This document shows, in pieces, positions 43,623-55,512 of a DNA stretch of 64,000 nt; the stretch's first letter is position 1, and every line of letters begins with the position of its first letter. The notes under the pieces were generated by a model, which saw nothing but the letters and a program-made list of their open reading frames with translations, had not been told where the DNA came from and searched no databases. The DNA is taken from NCBI GenBank assembly GCA_029624675.1, contig JARSSP010000041.1, forward strand, positions 124,001-188,000, given 5' to 3'. Origin of the DNA: Candidatus Contendibacter sp. Lineage in GTDB: Bacteria > Pseudomonadota > Gammaproteobacteria > Competibacterales > Competibacteraceae. A program made the translations under genes and the position numbers.

Positions 43623-45014
43623 TTATTCCCTCTTGTCTTGTTGCCAAGCGGCGAATTCCAGAGGGTGCAGGCCGAAGCGAATGGCGTTGTCGGGATGCAG
43701 GGTTTTGAACTCGTTGAGAACCAGCGCCACGAACGGTTCGCGGTCGGCCTCGGCGACGGTGGACGGCACGATGCGCCGCACGGTCCCTTCATTCGCGAGG
43801 TCGTTTCCCCGCACGATGGCGCGCACGGCCTCGGCCAACGCTTGGCGATAGCGCAGCCGAAAGGGGTCTGGCGGCGCGAGTTGCTGCCGTATCGCCAGGT
43901 ATTGCTGGCAGGAACGCTCGTAGGCCCAGACGAACACGTCACGCAACAGCTCGATGCGGTTGAGTTCGTACACGCCGAGGATGGCGTCCACGTAGGCCCG
44001 CTCCGGCACGTCGATGAACGATAGCGGACAGAGATTGCGCCGGATCAGCGGAATGTTGGCCGCCAGTCGCGAAACCCGCTTGTTGACATCCTCGAATGGC
44101 TGGAGATAAGGCAGATGCACCATGGCAAAAAACGCCTGCTCGAAGGGATCGACAATCTCCGCCGCCATGCCGAGGACGATGGCGAACAGTTCCTCCAGTC
44201 GCTGCGGCAGGGCGATGGGCAGGTAGACGCTGCCGCCGATTTCCACGGGCCGGCGACGCAATCGGCCACACGCTTCCGGGTTGGGCAACAGTCCGTCGGA
44301 AAGCAGGGCATGGAGGGCGATGATCGCCTCCGGGTTGAATCCTATCCGGTCGGCGTCTTGCACCAGATATTCGATGGCGGCCTTGTGGTTCAGGATCATC
44401 TGGGTTTCCAGCGCGTCCTTACCTTCGGCCGCTTGGCCGAATTCGATCAGCCGCTCGGTGTCAAGCCGGCTGTAGGTGTTGCCTTCCAGCCGCGATGAGG
44501 CCCAGGAGAGGTCGATCAACAGCCGATTCAGGATGTCGCGCGCAAAGGTTCCCGCAGGGGCGTGGTCCATCGGCGACCGGCCCAGGGCGTGAAGCTGAGC
44601 GCGCAACGGTTCGGGGAGGTAGGCGGTTTGGTTGGGGCGGTACGCTTCAAGAAAATCGAAGTTGTAGCTCACCGGACGACGTTGCTGGCGCGGTTGGCGC
44701 ACGTAGGCTTTGATTCCGGCGCTTTCGGGGGAAAGGGGGACGTAGATTTCGCCAACGGCTTTGAGTGAACGCGGCAGGAGGGTGAGGTGCATTTCGCCGG
44801 TTATAGGAGCGAGGCGGTATTTGACCGCACGACCTTTCCCGGTCTTGACGATCCGTCTCGCGGCCGCCAGGTCGGCTAGCCGGCGTTGCAGGGTACGGCG
44901 GGTGAAGCGATCACTCAAAGCCTGCATCAAGGTGGGCAGATTAACTCCGTCGGCATGGGCCGCGATCACCTCGATCATTGGGTCAAGGTCTTGAAACTGG
45001 GGGGTTTTGGGCAT
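43623..45014 (-). CDS. Fic-family protein with N-terminal winged helix
   Basis: A 463-residue Fic protein. Residues 1-70 look like a DNA-binding winged helix (MIEVIAAHADGVNLPTLMQAL, then RFTRRTLQRRLADLAAARRI and KYRLAP). The Fic domain carries an inhibitory-helix type SSRLEGN upstream (about residue 180). The active-site loop reads LQPFEDVNKRVSR, where the canonical pattern is HPFx(D/E)GNGRxxR; Gln stands for the catalytic His. AMP-transfer may therefore be lost or altered. A GTG at 45026 is an alternative start. The gene lies between the CitE-like gene and a diverged CitE tail, and directly below an operator-like palindrome. Confidence 0.85.
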   Translation of the reverse strand: MPKTPQFQDLDPMIEVIAAHADGVNLPTLMQALSDRFTRRTLQRRLADLAAARRIVKTGKGRAVKYRLAPITGEMHLTLLPRSLKAVGEIYVPLSPESAGIKAYVRQPRQQRRPVSYNFDFLEAYRPNQTAYLPEPLRAQLHALGRSPMDHAPAGTFARDILNRLLIDLSWASSRLEGNTYSRLDTERLIEFGQAAEGKDALETQMILNHKAAIEYLVQDADRIGFNPEAIIALHALLSDGLLPNPEACGRLRRRPVEIGGSVYLPIALPQRLEELFAIVLGMAAEIVDPFEQAFFAMVHLPYLQPFEDVNKRVSRLAANIPLIRRNLCPLSFIDVPERAYVDAILGVYELNRIELLRDVFVWAYERSCQQYLAIRQQLAPPDPFRLRYRQALAEAVRAIVRGNDLANEGTVRRIVPSTVAEADREPFVALVLNEFKTLHPDNAIRFGLHPLEFAAWQQDKRE

Positions 45015-45028
45015 TGTGGGATTCACAA

Positions 45029-45089
45029 TTGGCGCAATAATTCATATTGCGCCACTTTATTTGGCGCGATTCAAGCTTTTTTGGCGCGA
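45029..45089. promoter_or_regulatory. Operator-like array upstream of the Fic gene
   Basis: A perfect 9-base palindrome TGGCGCAAT-AATTCAT-ATTGCGCCA (45030-45054), followed by two direct half-sites TTGGCGCGA at 45061 and 45081, 20 bases apart. The first arm begins 16 bases from the ATG of fic. The layout is that of a repressor-binding region, and the Fic protein's own N-terminal winged helix is a plausible ligand. Confidence 0.65.
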
Positions 45090-45105
45090 GAATCCTCAAG
45101 ATGCG

Positions 45106-45279
45106 TGCTACCGGGCGCCGCGCGACGATTACGAAATGGCGATGGCGGTGCTGGCGCCGGACGTGGCGGCGGTGTTCAGTCTGCGCGATTCGTTTTGCGA
45201 GCCGGCCACCCATCGGCACTGGGCCGAGGGCGTGCTGGAACGGGCGCGGGTGTTTGGAGTGGCGAACTCACCTTTTTGA
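45106..45279 (+). pseudogene. Diverged CitE C-terminal fragment
   Basis: The frame reads CYRAPRDDYEMAMAVLAPD and on to FGVANSPF. It matches the C-terminal 53 residues of the CitE-like protein at about three quarters of positions (for example DAFCEPATHRRWAEGV against DSFCEPATHRHWAEGV). The DNA identity is about 80 per cent by eye. There is no start codon, ribosome site or upstream domain, so this is a remnant. Confidence 0.8.
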
Positions 45280-45297
45280 GTCGGCGGTACCGCACTG

Positions 45298-46014
45298 TTA
45301 GTTGCTGGCCCACAAGTCATTAATTGACCTCGAACAGTAGCCATTGTGCGAAAAAACCCAATACTGAGATGAGCATTCAATGAAAATGTTCTCGAAAGGC
45401 ACGTACTCTTTCGGTGCTAGGGATTCAAACAACAGCTTCGCCGCAACGGCTTGATCAAGTGCTGGCAGTGGCCAGTTGTCATACATCAGGAGCCAATTTC
45501 GCTCGAACAGCTCGAAATCTTGTTTCTGAGATTTTGCGATCTTTTGCTGTACGAAACTTTTCATGGCGCTGGTCCACTCACGCTCAGCGGAGTCGCCACA
45601 CCAACCGTTTCCTGGGTCATCTGATGTTGCTTCCCGCCTTAGATCGGCTCCGCGAAGCTTAGCGTCGCCCGGGAGATGGCGCTTCAGAAAGAAAGGCCCA
45701 TCAATTTCCTTATGTTCCCGATACGCATCGATTGCGGCATCGTTTTCAGGAACGACTTCCGTAATCTCGATACCTACCTTTCTCTCGTTCAGCTCTAAAA
45801 GAAAATCTGGCTTGTCACGGTGAATGAGCCTCAAAGGAAACGACAGCAACGCCGAGTCAGTAAAGGAGGCTAGGAAACGACAGATCGACCATCGTTCACA
45901 ATGTTCCGTGGTCCTACCTTCGGTTCGCAACGGCACCGATATATCGATTTGCTTCAAGATACTGAGCAGTTCCTGACCTGAATTTGTGCGAAAGGACTTC
46001 ATACGTGAACTCAT
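45298..46014 (-). CDS. Hypothetical protein with PD-(D/E)XK-like strand
   Basis: A 238-residue protein of no family I recognise. Around residues 66-86 it has DKPDFLLELNERKVGIEITEV, which resembles the D...E-x-E/K core of a PD-(D/E)XK nuclease, although the motif is only suggestive. The rest has many aromatic and charged residues (ERNWLLMYDNWPLPALD). The ATG at 46014 or 46002 could start it. It lies 21 bases downstream of the AlbA-domain ATPase gene on the same strand, so the two probably work as a unit. The GC content is near 50 per cent, lower than in the core genes. Confidence 0.5.
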   Translation of the reverse strand: MSSRMKSFRTNSGQELLSILKQIDISVPLRTEGRTTEHCERWSICRFLASFTDSALLSFPLRLIHRDKPDFLLELNERKVGIEITEVVPENDAAIDAYREHKEIDGPFFLKRHLPGDAKLRGADLRREATSDDPGNGWCGDSAEREWTSAMKSFVQQKIAKSQKQDFELFERNWLLMYDNWPLPALDQAVAAKLLFESLAPKEYVPFENIFIECSSQYWVFSHNGYCSRSINDLWASN

Positions 46015-46035
46015 TAGTCAGCTAACAAATGAATT

Positions 46036-47220
46036 TCAACTTGGCCTTCTGTTTACCTTGACCAAAACAGAGCGTTCATCCAATTCGAACTGCGCGAGCG
46101 GGTTGCCGTTGGTTTCGAGCAGTGCTTGCGCCCGTTGCACGCCATAGCCGAAGCGGTTGACGAAGCCCATGATTTTCATGGCTTCCGCGATGATGGGATT
46201 GCGATAGCTGTTGCGAGTGGGAAAATTTTCCCGCGTGGCCTCTCCATACAGGCCACCAGGACTCATGATTTCAACGTGATCGCCGAAGACATAAAATCGA
46301 ATCGGCGTATTGCTTTCATAATTTCGATGCATGACCGCATTCATCAGCAGTTCGCGCAGCGCCCATTCTGGATAATCGGGAATTATTTTTTCCTGGAAGC
46401 CTGAAATTGGTTTAAGACTCTTTTGAATCAATACCTTGGTCCTCAATTCCAGTTCACGCAGCACGGTTCGTAAATCACCCAAAATTTCCGCCTGATCTTC
46501 TGGAATTTCAGTAATGTCGTTACCAGGAAATCTTAGGTACTGTACATAGGCGCCAGGTAGAAAATAACGGGGATTTTTCCCGAAAAGCAGGATGCCAGCA
46601 TAAGTCGGACAGCCCCGCTCAGGATTGAAGAAATGCAACGAGCCGAGTTGTTGCTCGATGGATCTTTGATTAGCGGCTATGGTTTCAGGATCAATGGCTT
46701 CATAGCGATAGGCTTCAAATTGTGCCAAGGATAAATCGCTTAAGGTGCTTTCCAGACACGGTCGGGCGTCGAAAGATCGGGCCAGTGCAACGCGCCGTTC
46801 GGTCAGAATGCGCTCTTCCTGTTCGTTGGCGATGCCTTTGCGTGGTCCGACTCGAATCCATACCCGTCCCTTGTAGCGCACGGGCGGCAGGTCGGACGGC
46901 AAAACCTCGACCACGGCCACATCGCCGTCGTCGAAGCTGAAATGGGTTACATTCATTGCCGGTTGCGGTAGCACATTCCCATCGGAGCGGATAGCGCCAA
47001 GATTTTTCAGCAATTCGTCCGTGACCTTAAGTCTAGACCGTTGACCGTTATCCCTTACGCCAACCAGCAGATAACCGGGTTGGCGATGATTGGGCAGATC
47101 GTTGGCGAAGGCGCAGATCGCTTCGCCGAATTTGTCGGTGTCCTTAGTCGAAATGGTTCTCTCGACACGATCCAGTTCCAGATCGGCAAGCAGAACGGCA
47201 AGCTGATCGTGCGTTAGCAT
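46036..47220 (-). CDS. AlbA_2/Schlafen-like putative DNA-binding protein with HATPase domain
   Basis: A 394-residue protein. The N-terminal 130 residues form an AlbA_2 (Schlafen-like) domain (FAIxxFANDLPNHRQPGYLLVGVRDNG, VEVLPSDLPPVRYKGRVWIRVGPRKG). The C-terminal half has the HATPase_c_4 signature (WALRELLMNAVMHRNYESNTPI, then VEIMSPGGLYG and GFVNRFGYGVQRAQ). Such two-domain proteins are often found in stress or defence islands and as regulators; the DNA-binding role is inferred from the family. It starts 22 bases after the GlcD-like gene and precedes the nuclease-like gene. Confidence 0.82.
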   Translation of the reverse strand: MLTHDQLAVLLADLELDRVERTISTKDTDKFGEAICAFANDLPNHRQPGYLLVGVRDNGQRSRLKVTDELLKNLGAIRSDGNVLPQPAMNVTHFSFDDGDVAVVEVLPSDLPPVRYKGRVWIRVGPRKGIANEQEERILTERRVALARSFDARPCLESTLSDLSLAQFEAYRYEAIDPETIAANQRSIEQQLGSLHFFNPERGCPTYAGILLFGKNPRYFLPGAYVQYLRFPGNDITEIPEDQAEILGDLRTVLRELELRTKVLIQKSLKPISGFQEKIIPDYPEWALRELLMNAVMHRNYESNTPIRFYVFGDHVEIMSPGGLYGEATRENFPTRNSYRNPIIAEAMKIMGFVNRFGYGVQRAQALLETNGNPLAQFELDERSVLVKVNRRPS

Positions 47221-47242
47221 GGCAGTTGGAATCTCCGCCGGA

Positions 47243-48649
<1,407 letters not shown>

Positions 48650-48746
48650 CGGCAAGGTCGCTTGGAGAGAAAAGGGGATGGTTGCCAGCCCCGGCCGGAG
48701 AGATAATGTTCGACCTCATTCTATCACCGGCGAAGCGGGCGCACCC

Positions 48747-49985
<1,239 letters not shown>

Positions 49986-50011
49986 AGCGCCAGAGCGCGA
50001 GGTGACGAACC

Positions 50012-50542
50012 ATGTCGCTGCGGGATGAATTGCTGAAAGCCGGGCTGGTGTCGGCGGATAAGGCCAAGAAGCTGGATTCCGATGGCCGTAAGCACGATCA
50101 CCAGCGTAAGAAGAACCAGGCGCTGGCGGCGGAGGACGCGGCGCGACAAGCGGAAGCGCGCCGCCAGGCCGAAGCGGAGGCCGCCCGCAAGCGCGAACAG
50201 GATCGCCGACTGAATCTGGAACGCGAGGCGGAGAAGAAACAGCGGGAATGGGTTGCCCGTGCCCGTCAATTGATCGACAGTCACCGGCTGAATGATTCCG
50301 AGGCCGAAATCCTCTACAACTTTCTCGATAGCGATGGCCGCTGGATCCGCGCCATCCGAGTCACCCCGGCCCAGCGCAAGGCATTGGCCATGGGGCGGTT
50401 GGCCATCGTTCGGGGGAACCGCAACGAGTTCGATTTTGCGCTGATTCCCCGTGAGACCGCGTTAAAACTGGCCGAGTTCGTGGCCGAGCGGGTACTACTG
50501 CTGCATCCCGAAAGCAGCGGCGACGAAACCGAGGACGAGTAG
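50012..50542 (+). CDS. DUF2058 (YaiL-like) protein
   Basis: A 176-residue protein of the YaiL/DUF2058 family, which is associated with nucleic acids or ribosomes in E. coli but not well understood. The N-terminus LRDELLKAGLVSADKAKKL and the Lys/Arg/Glu-rich coiled region (residues 30-85) are typical, as is the C-terminal domain with AEILYNFLDSDGRWIRAIRV. The gene starts 26 bases after serA and may be cotranscribed. Confidence 0.85.
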   Translation: MSLRDELLKAGLVSADKAKKLDSDGRKHDHQRKKNQALAAEDAARQAEARRQAEAEAARKREQDRRLNLEREAEKKQREWVARARQLIDSHRLNDSEAEILYNFLDSDGRWIRAIRVTPAQRKALAMGRLAIVRGNRNEFDFALIPRETALKLAEFVAERVLLLHPESSGDETEDE

Positions 50543-50629
50543 GGCGGTTGGTGAAGGGGAGGCATCGACCAGCCCCGACGGTCCCGCTTTTTTATATCAT
50601 CATCTTTCATCAAGCACAATGGTCTTTGA

Positions 50630-51970
50630 TCAAGCTCCTTCGCCATGAGCGAGATGATGCCGCAGCCGACGAATGCCGAATCCGACCGTCACCATCGCGA
50701 CCGGGATAGCAAGTCCGGCGACCAAATCGGGATTGAGCGGCAATCCCAGCTTGCTTAGCGCCTTGGCGGCGTAGCTCGCCAATCCAACCAGATAGTAGCT
50801 GAGCACGACTACCGACAGCCCTTCGACGGTTTCCTGCAAGCGCAACTGCAAGTGCGCGCGTCGGTCCATCGAGTGCAGCAGGTCCCGGTTCTGGTGCTCC
50901 AGCGCCACGTCCACCCGGGTACGCAACAGATTGGCGGCGCGGGCGATACGACCCGATAAAGAATCCTGCTGCTCCCGCACCGCTTCCACCGTGCGCATGG
51001 CCGGCGCCAGTCGCCGGTCGGTGAATTCCCGCAAAGTCTGCACGCTCGGCAAGCGGTGCTCGCGCAATTCGGCAATGCGGCGTTCCACCAACGCGTAATA
51101 GGCCCGGCTGGCCCCGAACCGGTACGTTGTCGAAGCCGTGAGCCGCTCCATCTCGGCCGCCAGTTCCGACAATTCCGCCAGCAGGGCGCGATCTCGCTCC
51201 AAGCCAGCCGCTAAATTGATGCCGCTAGCCAGAACGGTCAGTCGGTTTTCGATGCGGGTGATTTCGGCGCCGACCCGACGAGCCAGTGGAAAAGCCAGCA
51301 TCGCCGTGAGCCGGTAGGTTTCGATGTTCAGAAGCCGTTGCACCAACCGACCGGCCTGGGTGGCGCGCAGCCCGCGATCCAGTACCAGAATTCGGCTAAA
51401 ACCATCGCTCGCCACCCGAAAGTCGCTCCAGACGGTCGCGGCATCGTCGGCGGCCCGGCAACCGTTGATGTCGGGCGTGTCGAACAAACCGCGCAGATTT
51501 TCCAGCGTCGGTAGCGGGTTTGGTTCGCCGCGCAGGGCCAAGTGCGTCGCAACCAACAGCTCTCCGGAAAGTTCGGCCAACCAGTCGGGTGGTGGCAGTT
51601 CGATAGCTGGCGCGGCGAACGGAGCTTGTTCGGTCGAGGCCGGACCGATGAAGGTATAGGCGGAAAATTCCGAGTGCCGTTCCCATTTCAGGCGAAATGA
51701 TCCGCAGTCCACGCTGAGGTGAACCGCGCCGGGGGCGGGTGGCAGCGCGCCGAAACGGGCGCAGAGGCGAGCGACGTGAGCGCGATCCCGGTCGATGGCT
51801 TCGCGGCCTGGACCGGACAGGAGCGCCAAATGGGAAATCGAGCGAGGGGTTTCCAAGCGCTCGAACGGCCGGGCATGAAATTCTTGGTCGAGTTCGTCTC
51901 GCAGCGGGTGTTCGCGCAAGCCGAGCGATGCCAGCGACGGAGCTTGCTCTGTGGTGGTGGACGCGCTCAC
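50630..51970 (-). CDS. DUF3422 family membrane-anchored protein
   Basis: A 446-residue DUF3422 protein with two C-terminal membrane helices (VVVLSYYLVGLASYAAKAL and LVAGLAIPVAMVTVGFGI). The N-terminus LREHPLRDELDQEFHARPFE and the middle helical part (AGRLVQRLLNIETYRLTAML, RIARAANLLRTRVDVALEHQNRDLL) are the conserved blocks. The start is GTG 51970, which overlaps the DUF1992 stop as GTGA; a longer frame upstream exists but belongs to the opposite reading of that gene. The function is unknown. Confidence 0.85.
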   Translation of the reverse strand: MSASTTTEQAPSLASLGLREHPLRDELDQEFHARPFERLETPRSISHLALLSGPGREAIDRDRAHVARLCARFGALPPAPGAVHLSVDCGSFRLKWERHSEFSAYTFIGPASTEQAPFAAPAIELPPPDWLAELSGELLVATHLALRGEPNPLPTLENLRGLFDTPDINGCRAADDAATVWSDFRVASDGFSRILVLDRGLRATQAGRLVQRLLNIETYRLTAMLAFPLARRVGAEITRIENRLTVLASGINLAAGLERDRALLAELSELAAEMERLTASTTYRFGASRAYYALVERRIAELREHRLPSVQTLREFTDRRLAPAMRTVEAVREQQDSLSGRIARAANLLRTRVDVALEHQNRDLLHSMDRRAHLQLRLQETVEGLSVVVLSYYLVGLASYAAKALSKLGLPLNPDLVAGLAIPVAMVTVGFGIRRLRHHLAHGEGA

Positions 51971-52359
51971 AACGTTTGCGACTCGTGGGGTGCAACAGGG
52001 TCCAGTCGTTCCAGCAGCCTCTGGCGATAACGGTCTTCCAACAGCAGGTTGATGGGCTGTCGGCGACTGATCGCCAGCCGCAGTTGCAACAGTTCCAGCC
52101 GAGCGTGGGCGCGGCTGCGTTCGCTCTCCGGCAACTGGTGCAACAGTTGTTCGGCCTGGCGCAGTTCCTTGCGCAGTTGCAGTTCTGGCGGCAGGAAGCC
52201 AGCGTTTTTCAGAATGCGGTATGCCGCGCGCCATTCTTCGGGAATGGCCGAGTCGTCGTCCAGGCGCAGCGGTTTGCCTTCGCCCGGCAAACCCCGCAAT
52301 TCGCCACGTTCGAGGGCTTCGTGAATTCGGGCTTCGGCAATCTGATCGAGCGGATCCAT
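51967..52359 (-). CDS. DUF1992 protein (DnaJ C28-like)
   Basis: A 130-residue DUF1992 domain, related to the conserved part of eukaryotic DNAJC28. Blocks are MDPLDQIAEARIHEALERGEL, GLPGEGKPLRLDDDSAIPEEWRAAYRIL and KNAGFLPPELQLRKEL. It lacks a J-domain, so the DnaJ label is only by family. The start ATG 52359 fits the family N-terminus. It overlaps DUF3422 by GTGA. Confidence 0.85.
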   Translation of the reverse strand: MDPLDQIAEARIHEALERGELRGLPGEGKPLRLDDDSAIPEEWRAAYRILKNAGFLPPELQLRKELRQAEQLLHQLPESERSRAHARLELLQLRLAISRRQPINLLLEDRYRQRLLERLDPVAPHESQTL

Positions 52360-52447
52360 GCGGCAGGTTTCACAACGGTGACCGATGAGGCGACACCATA
52401 CCACGATCCGGCCACGTCGAATTGTCGCAAGCGGTCGCGTCCCGCCG

Positions 52448-53563
52448 TCAGATGCCGTCGCCGTCGCCGCTCCACTGAGGCACTGGGGTGACTTTCGAAT
52501 GATCCTGCAAGAAAACTCGCACCTGGCGTGGCTTGACGAACACCAGGTCGCCGATTTGCAACGGATCGGCGGCGTAGCGCTCGCGGGTCATTTCCACCTC
52601 GGCGATTTCGCCATCCGGCGATTGGATCAGTTCCAGCCGCACCAATGAACCCAATTGAGAGACTCGGCTGATCGTGGCCGTCAAGGTAGTATCACCATCC
52701 TCGGGTTCGCGCAGCAAGTCGATGTCGTGGGGCCGCACGTAGGCCATGGCTGGCGCGTGTTCGGTATCGCCGTACTCGGGCACTTGCACTCGTAGCCCGC
52801 CGACCCGGGCCCAGCCGGCATGAACTCGACTATGGAACAGATTGATATTGCCAAGGAACTGATAGACGAAAGGAGTAGCCGGCGCGTCGTAAACCTCCTG
52901 GGGCGAACCGATCTGCTCGATGCGGCCGTGATTCATGACCACGATCCGGTCGGCGACTTCCAGGGCTTCCTCCTGATCGTGGGTCACGAACACGCTGGTG
53001 ATGTGCAATTCGTCGTGCAGGCGGCGCAGCCAGCGGCGCAGTTCCTTGCGCACCTTGGTGTCCAGGGCGCCGAACGGTTCGTCGAGCAGCAACACCTGGG
53101 GCTCCACCGCCAGCGCCCGGGCCAGGGCGATGCGCTGGCGCTGGCCGCCGGACAGTTGGCTGGGATAGCGATTGGCCAGCCATCCCATCTGCACCAGGTC
53201 GAGCAGGGCGTTCACCTTGGCGCGGATGGCGGTTTCGGGTGGGCGCACGGCGCGCGGACGCACCCGCAGGCCGAAGGCGATGTTCTCAAACACGGTCATG
53301 TGCTGGAACAGCGCGTAGTGTTGGAACACGAAGCCCACCCCCCGCTCCCGGACATGGCGGCGGGTGGCGTCCTCGCCATCGAACAACACCTGGCCATGAT
53401 CGGCGGTTTCCAAGCCGGCGATGATGCGCAGTAGAGTGGTTTTACCGCAACCGGACGGGCCGAGCAGGGCGACCAACTGGCCGGGTGGAATGCTCAGGTC
53501 AATATGGTCGAGGGCAACGAACGCACCAAAGCGTTTATGCAAATTCTGGATTTCGATGCTCAC
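52448..53563 (-). CDS. cysA: Sulfate/thiosulfate ABC transporter ATP-binding protein
   Basis: A 371-residue ATPase of the CysA type. Walker A is [11 protein letters not shown], the signature is [15 protein letters not shown] and Walker B is [14 protein letters not shown]-terminal regulatory TOBE-like domain follows ([18 protein letters not shown]). CysA drives uptake of sulfate or thiosulfate with CysTW. Its ATG overlaps the cysW stop by ATGA. No periplasmic sulfate-binding protein gene (sbp or cysP) is in the neighbourhood. Confidence 0.93.
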   Translation of the reverse strand: MSIEIQNLHKRFGAFVALDHIDLSIPPGQLVALLGPSGCGKTTLLRIIAGLETADHGQVLFDGEDATRRHVRERGVGFVFQHYALFQHMTVFENIAFGLRVRPRAVRPPETAIRAKVNALLDLVQMGWLANRYPSQLSGGQRQRIALARALAVEPQVLLLDEPFGALDTKVRKELRRWLRRLHDELHITSVFVTHDQEEALEVADRIVVMNHGRIEQIGSPQEVYDAPATPFVYQFLGNINLFHSRVHAGWARVGGLRVQVPEYGDTEHAPAMAYVRPHDIDLLREPEDGDTTLTATISRVSQLGSLVRLELIQSPDGEIAEVEMTRERYAADPLQIGDLVFVKPRQVRVFLQDHSKVTPVPQWSGDGDGI

Positions 53564-54438
53564 GATGAGGTTTCCATGGCCAGCGCGGAGTGCCGTTGTC
53601 GAAGGGCGCGGCGCTCGATCAGGGCCTTGAACGCCAGCATGACCAACGCGAGCAGGGTCAGTAGCGAGGCGCAGGCGAAAGCGGCGGCGAACTGATATTC
53701 GTTGTAAAGAATTTCCACGTGCAGCGGTAGGGTGTTGGTCAGGCCGCGGATATGGCCGGACACCACCGATACCGCGCCAAATTCACCCATGGCGCGGGCG
53801 GTGCAAAGCACCACGCCATACAGCAAGCCCCACTGAATATTGGGGAGGGTGATCCGCCAAAAGGTCAGCCAGCCGCTAGCGCCCAACACCAGGGCGGCTT
53901 CTTCCTCGTCGGTGCCCTGGGCTTGCATGAGCGGAATCAGTTCGCGGGCGATGAACGGCACGGTGACGAACACGGTGGCCAGCACGATGCCGGGCACGGC
54001 GAAGATGATCTTGATGTCGTGCGCGCCCAGCCATGGTCCTAGCCAACCCTGGGCACCGAACAGGAGCACATAGATCATGCCGGCGATGACGGGCGAGACC
54101 GCGAACGGCAGGTCGATCAAGGTGATCAGCACGCTCTTGCCTAGAAACTCAAACTTGGCGATGGCCCAGGCGGCGGCGATGCCGAACACCATGTTCAACG
54201 GCACGGCAATCGCAACGCTGAGCAAGGTGAGCCGGATCGCCGCCAACGCGTAGGGATCGGCGATGGCGGCTAGATAGACACCGATGCCCTTGCGCAGCGC
54301 CTCGTAAAACACCGCCGCCAACGGTACGAACAAGAACAGCGTCAGGAAACTCAACGCCACGGTCACCAGCGCCACGCGAACGAAGCGGGGCTCGGTGGTG
54401 GTGGCGGAGACCGAAGCCTGATGGGCGGAGCCACTCAC
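53560..54438 (-). CDS. cysW: Sulfate ABC transporter permease CysW
   Basis: A 292-residue inner-membrane permease with about six hydrophobic segments. The EAA-type loop is [24 protein letters not shown], and [23 protein letters not shown] and [15 protein letters not shown] are CysW-like. It overlaps cysT by ATGA, and cysA starts in its stop codon. Together with CysT it forms the channel of the sulfate importer. Confidence 0.92.
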   Translation of the reverse strand: MSGSAHQASVSATTTEPRFVRVALVTVALSFLTLFLFVPLAAVFYEALRKGIGVYLAAIADPYALAAIRLTLLSVAIAVPLNMVFGIAAAWAIAKFEFLGKSVLITLIDLPFAVSPVIAGMIYVLLFGAQGWLGPWLGAHDIKIIFAVPGIVLATVFVTVPFIARELIPLMQAQGTDEEEAALVLGASGWLTFWRITLPNIQWGLLYGVVLCTARAMGEFGAVSVVSGHIRGLTNTLPLHVEILYNEYQFAAAFACASLLTLLALVMLAFKALIERRALRQRHSALAMETSS

Positions 54439-55280
54439 GACGCTACCTCCCCACCGCTCTGCGTCCGACTCCAGCGTTGGAGCAGGTTGATCAGCAACAA
54501 CAGGATGAACGAGATGATCAGCATGACGACCGACAATGCCGCCGCGCCGCCGTAGTCGTATTGCTCCAGCTTGCCGACGATCAACAACGGGGTGATCTCC
54601 GACACCATCGGCAGATTGCCGGCGATGAAGATGACTGAGCCGTATTCGCCGATGGCGCGGGCGAAGGCGAGGGTAAAACCAGTCAGCAGCGCCGGGCGCA
54701 CCGCCGGGAAAATGACGCGCCGGAAAATTTGCCAGCGACTCGCTCCCAGGCTGGCGGCGGCTTCCTCGACCTCAGCCTCCAGGTCTTCAAGCACCGGCTG
54801 CACGGTGCGCACCACGAACGGGAGGCTGATGAAGACCAGGGCCACGATCACCCCCAGTGGAGTGAAGGCGACCTTGATCCCGAGCGGTTTGAGGTATTGG
54901 CCAATCCAGCCATTGCCGGAATAGAGCGTGGCCAGGGTGATGCCAGCCACGGCGGTGGGCAGGGCGAACGGCAAATCCACCAGGGCATCCACTAGACGCT
55001 GACCGGGAAACCGGTAACGCACCAGCACCCAGGCCACGATCAGGCCAAAGACGGTGTTGAAGGCGGCGGCCAGGAAGGCGGCGCCGAAGGTCAGCCGATA
55101 CGAGGCGAGTACCCGGGGCGCGGTGACCGCTTGCCAGAATTGGTCCCAGCTCAGGTCGAGCGCGCGTAGAAAAGCCATCGTCAGGGGGATAAGCACGATC
55201 AGGCTCAGATAGCCGATGGTGAAGCCGAGCGTCAAGCCGAAGCCTGGCAACACGCTGGGGTGGCGGAACCGTGGCGTCAT
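54435..55280 (-). CDS. cysT: Sulfate ABC transporter permease CysT
   Basis: A 281-residue permease (CysT/CysU) with [42 protein letters not shown] and the EAA loop [39 protein letters not shown] is typical. ATG 55280 gives the usual N-terminus ([18 protein letters not shown]). A 41-codon extension upstream lacks support. It is the first gene of cysTWA; its promoter region is 55281-55512. Confidence 0.92.
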   Translation of the reverse strand: MTPRFRHPSVLPGFGLTLGFTIGYLSLIVLIPLTMAFLRALDLSWDQFWQAVTAPRVLASYRLTFGAAFLAAAFNTVFGLIVAWVLVRYRFPGQRLVDALVDLPFALPTAVAGITLATLYSGNGWIGQYLKPLGIKVAFTPLGVIVALVFISLPFVVRTVQPVLEDLEAEVEEAAASLGASRWQIFRRVIFPAVRPALLTGFTLAFARAIGEYGSVIFIAGNLPMVSEITPLLIVGKLEQYDYGGAAALSVVMLIISFILLLLINLLQRWSRTQSGGEVAS

Positions 55281-55512
55281 GCGCGGCGGTCCACGCTTGG
55301 AAACACCGTCGTCAAAGCCACCGCGACAGGGGGCGAAAGGGCGCGCGCCATTGGAACTCCGTCGGCGGTGATGAAAAACAATGTCCGGCGCCAGAGAATG
55401 CACCGGGCCGGATGGCGGGTGATCGTGGACGGCATGATAAATAATAAAAAAGAATATTCAATCGAATTTCAAAGATTCGATATATATAAAGAGCGTTGGC
55501 AGCGCAGGACTC

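Noticed and set aside
50560..50600. Terminator after the DUF2058 gene
   Set aside because: There is a T-run (CTTTTTTATATC) but only a 4-base stem before it.
51971..52234. Upstream extension of the DUF3422 protein
   Set aside because: The extra 88 codons overlap the DUF1992 gene and have low-complexity composition; the GTG at 51970 fits the GTGA overlap and the family N-terminus.
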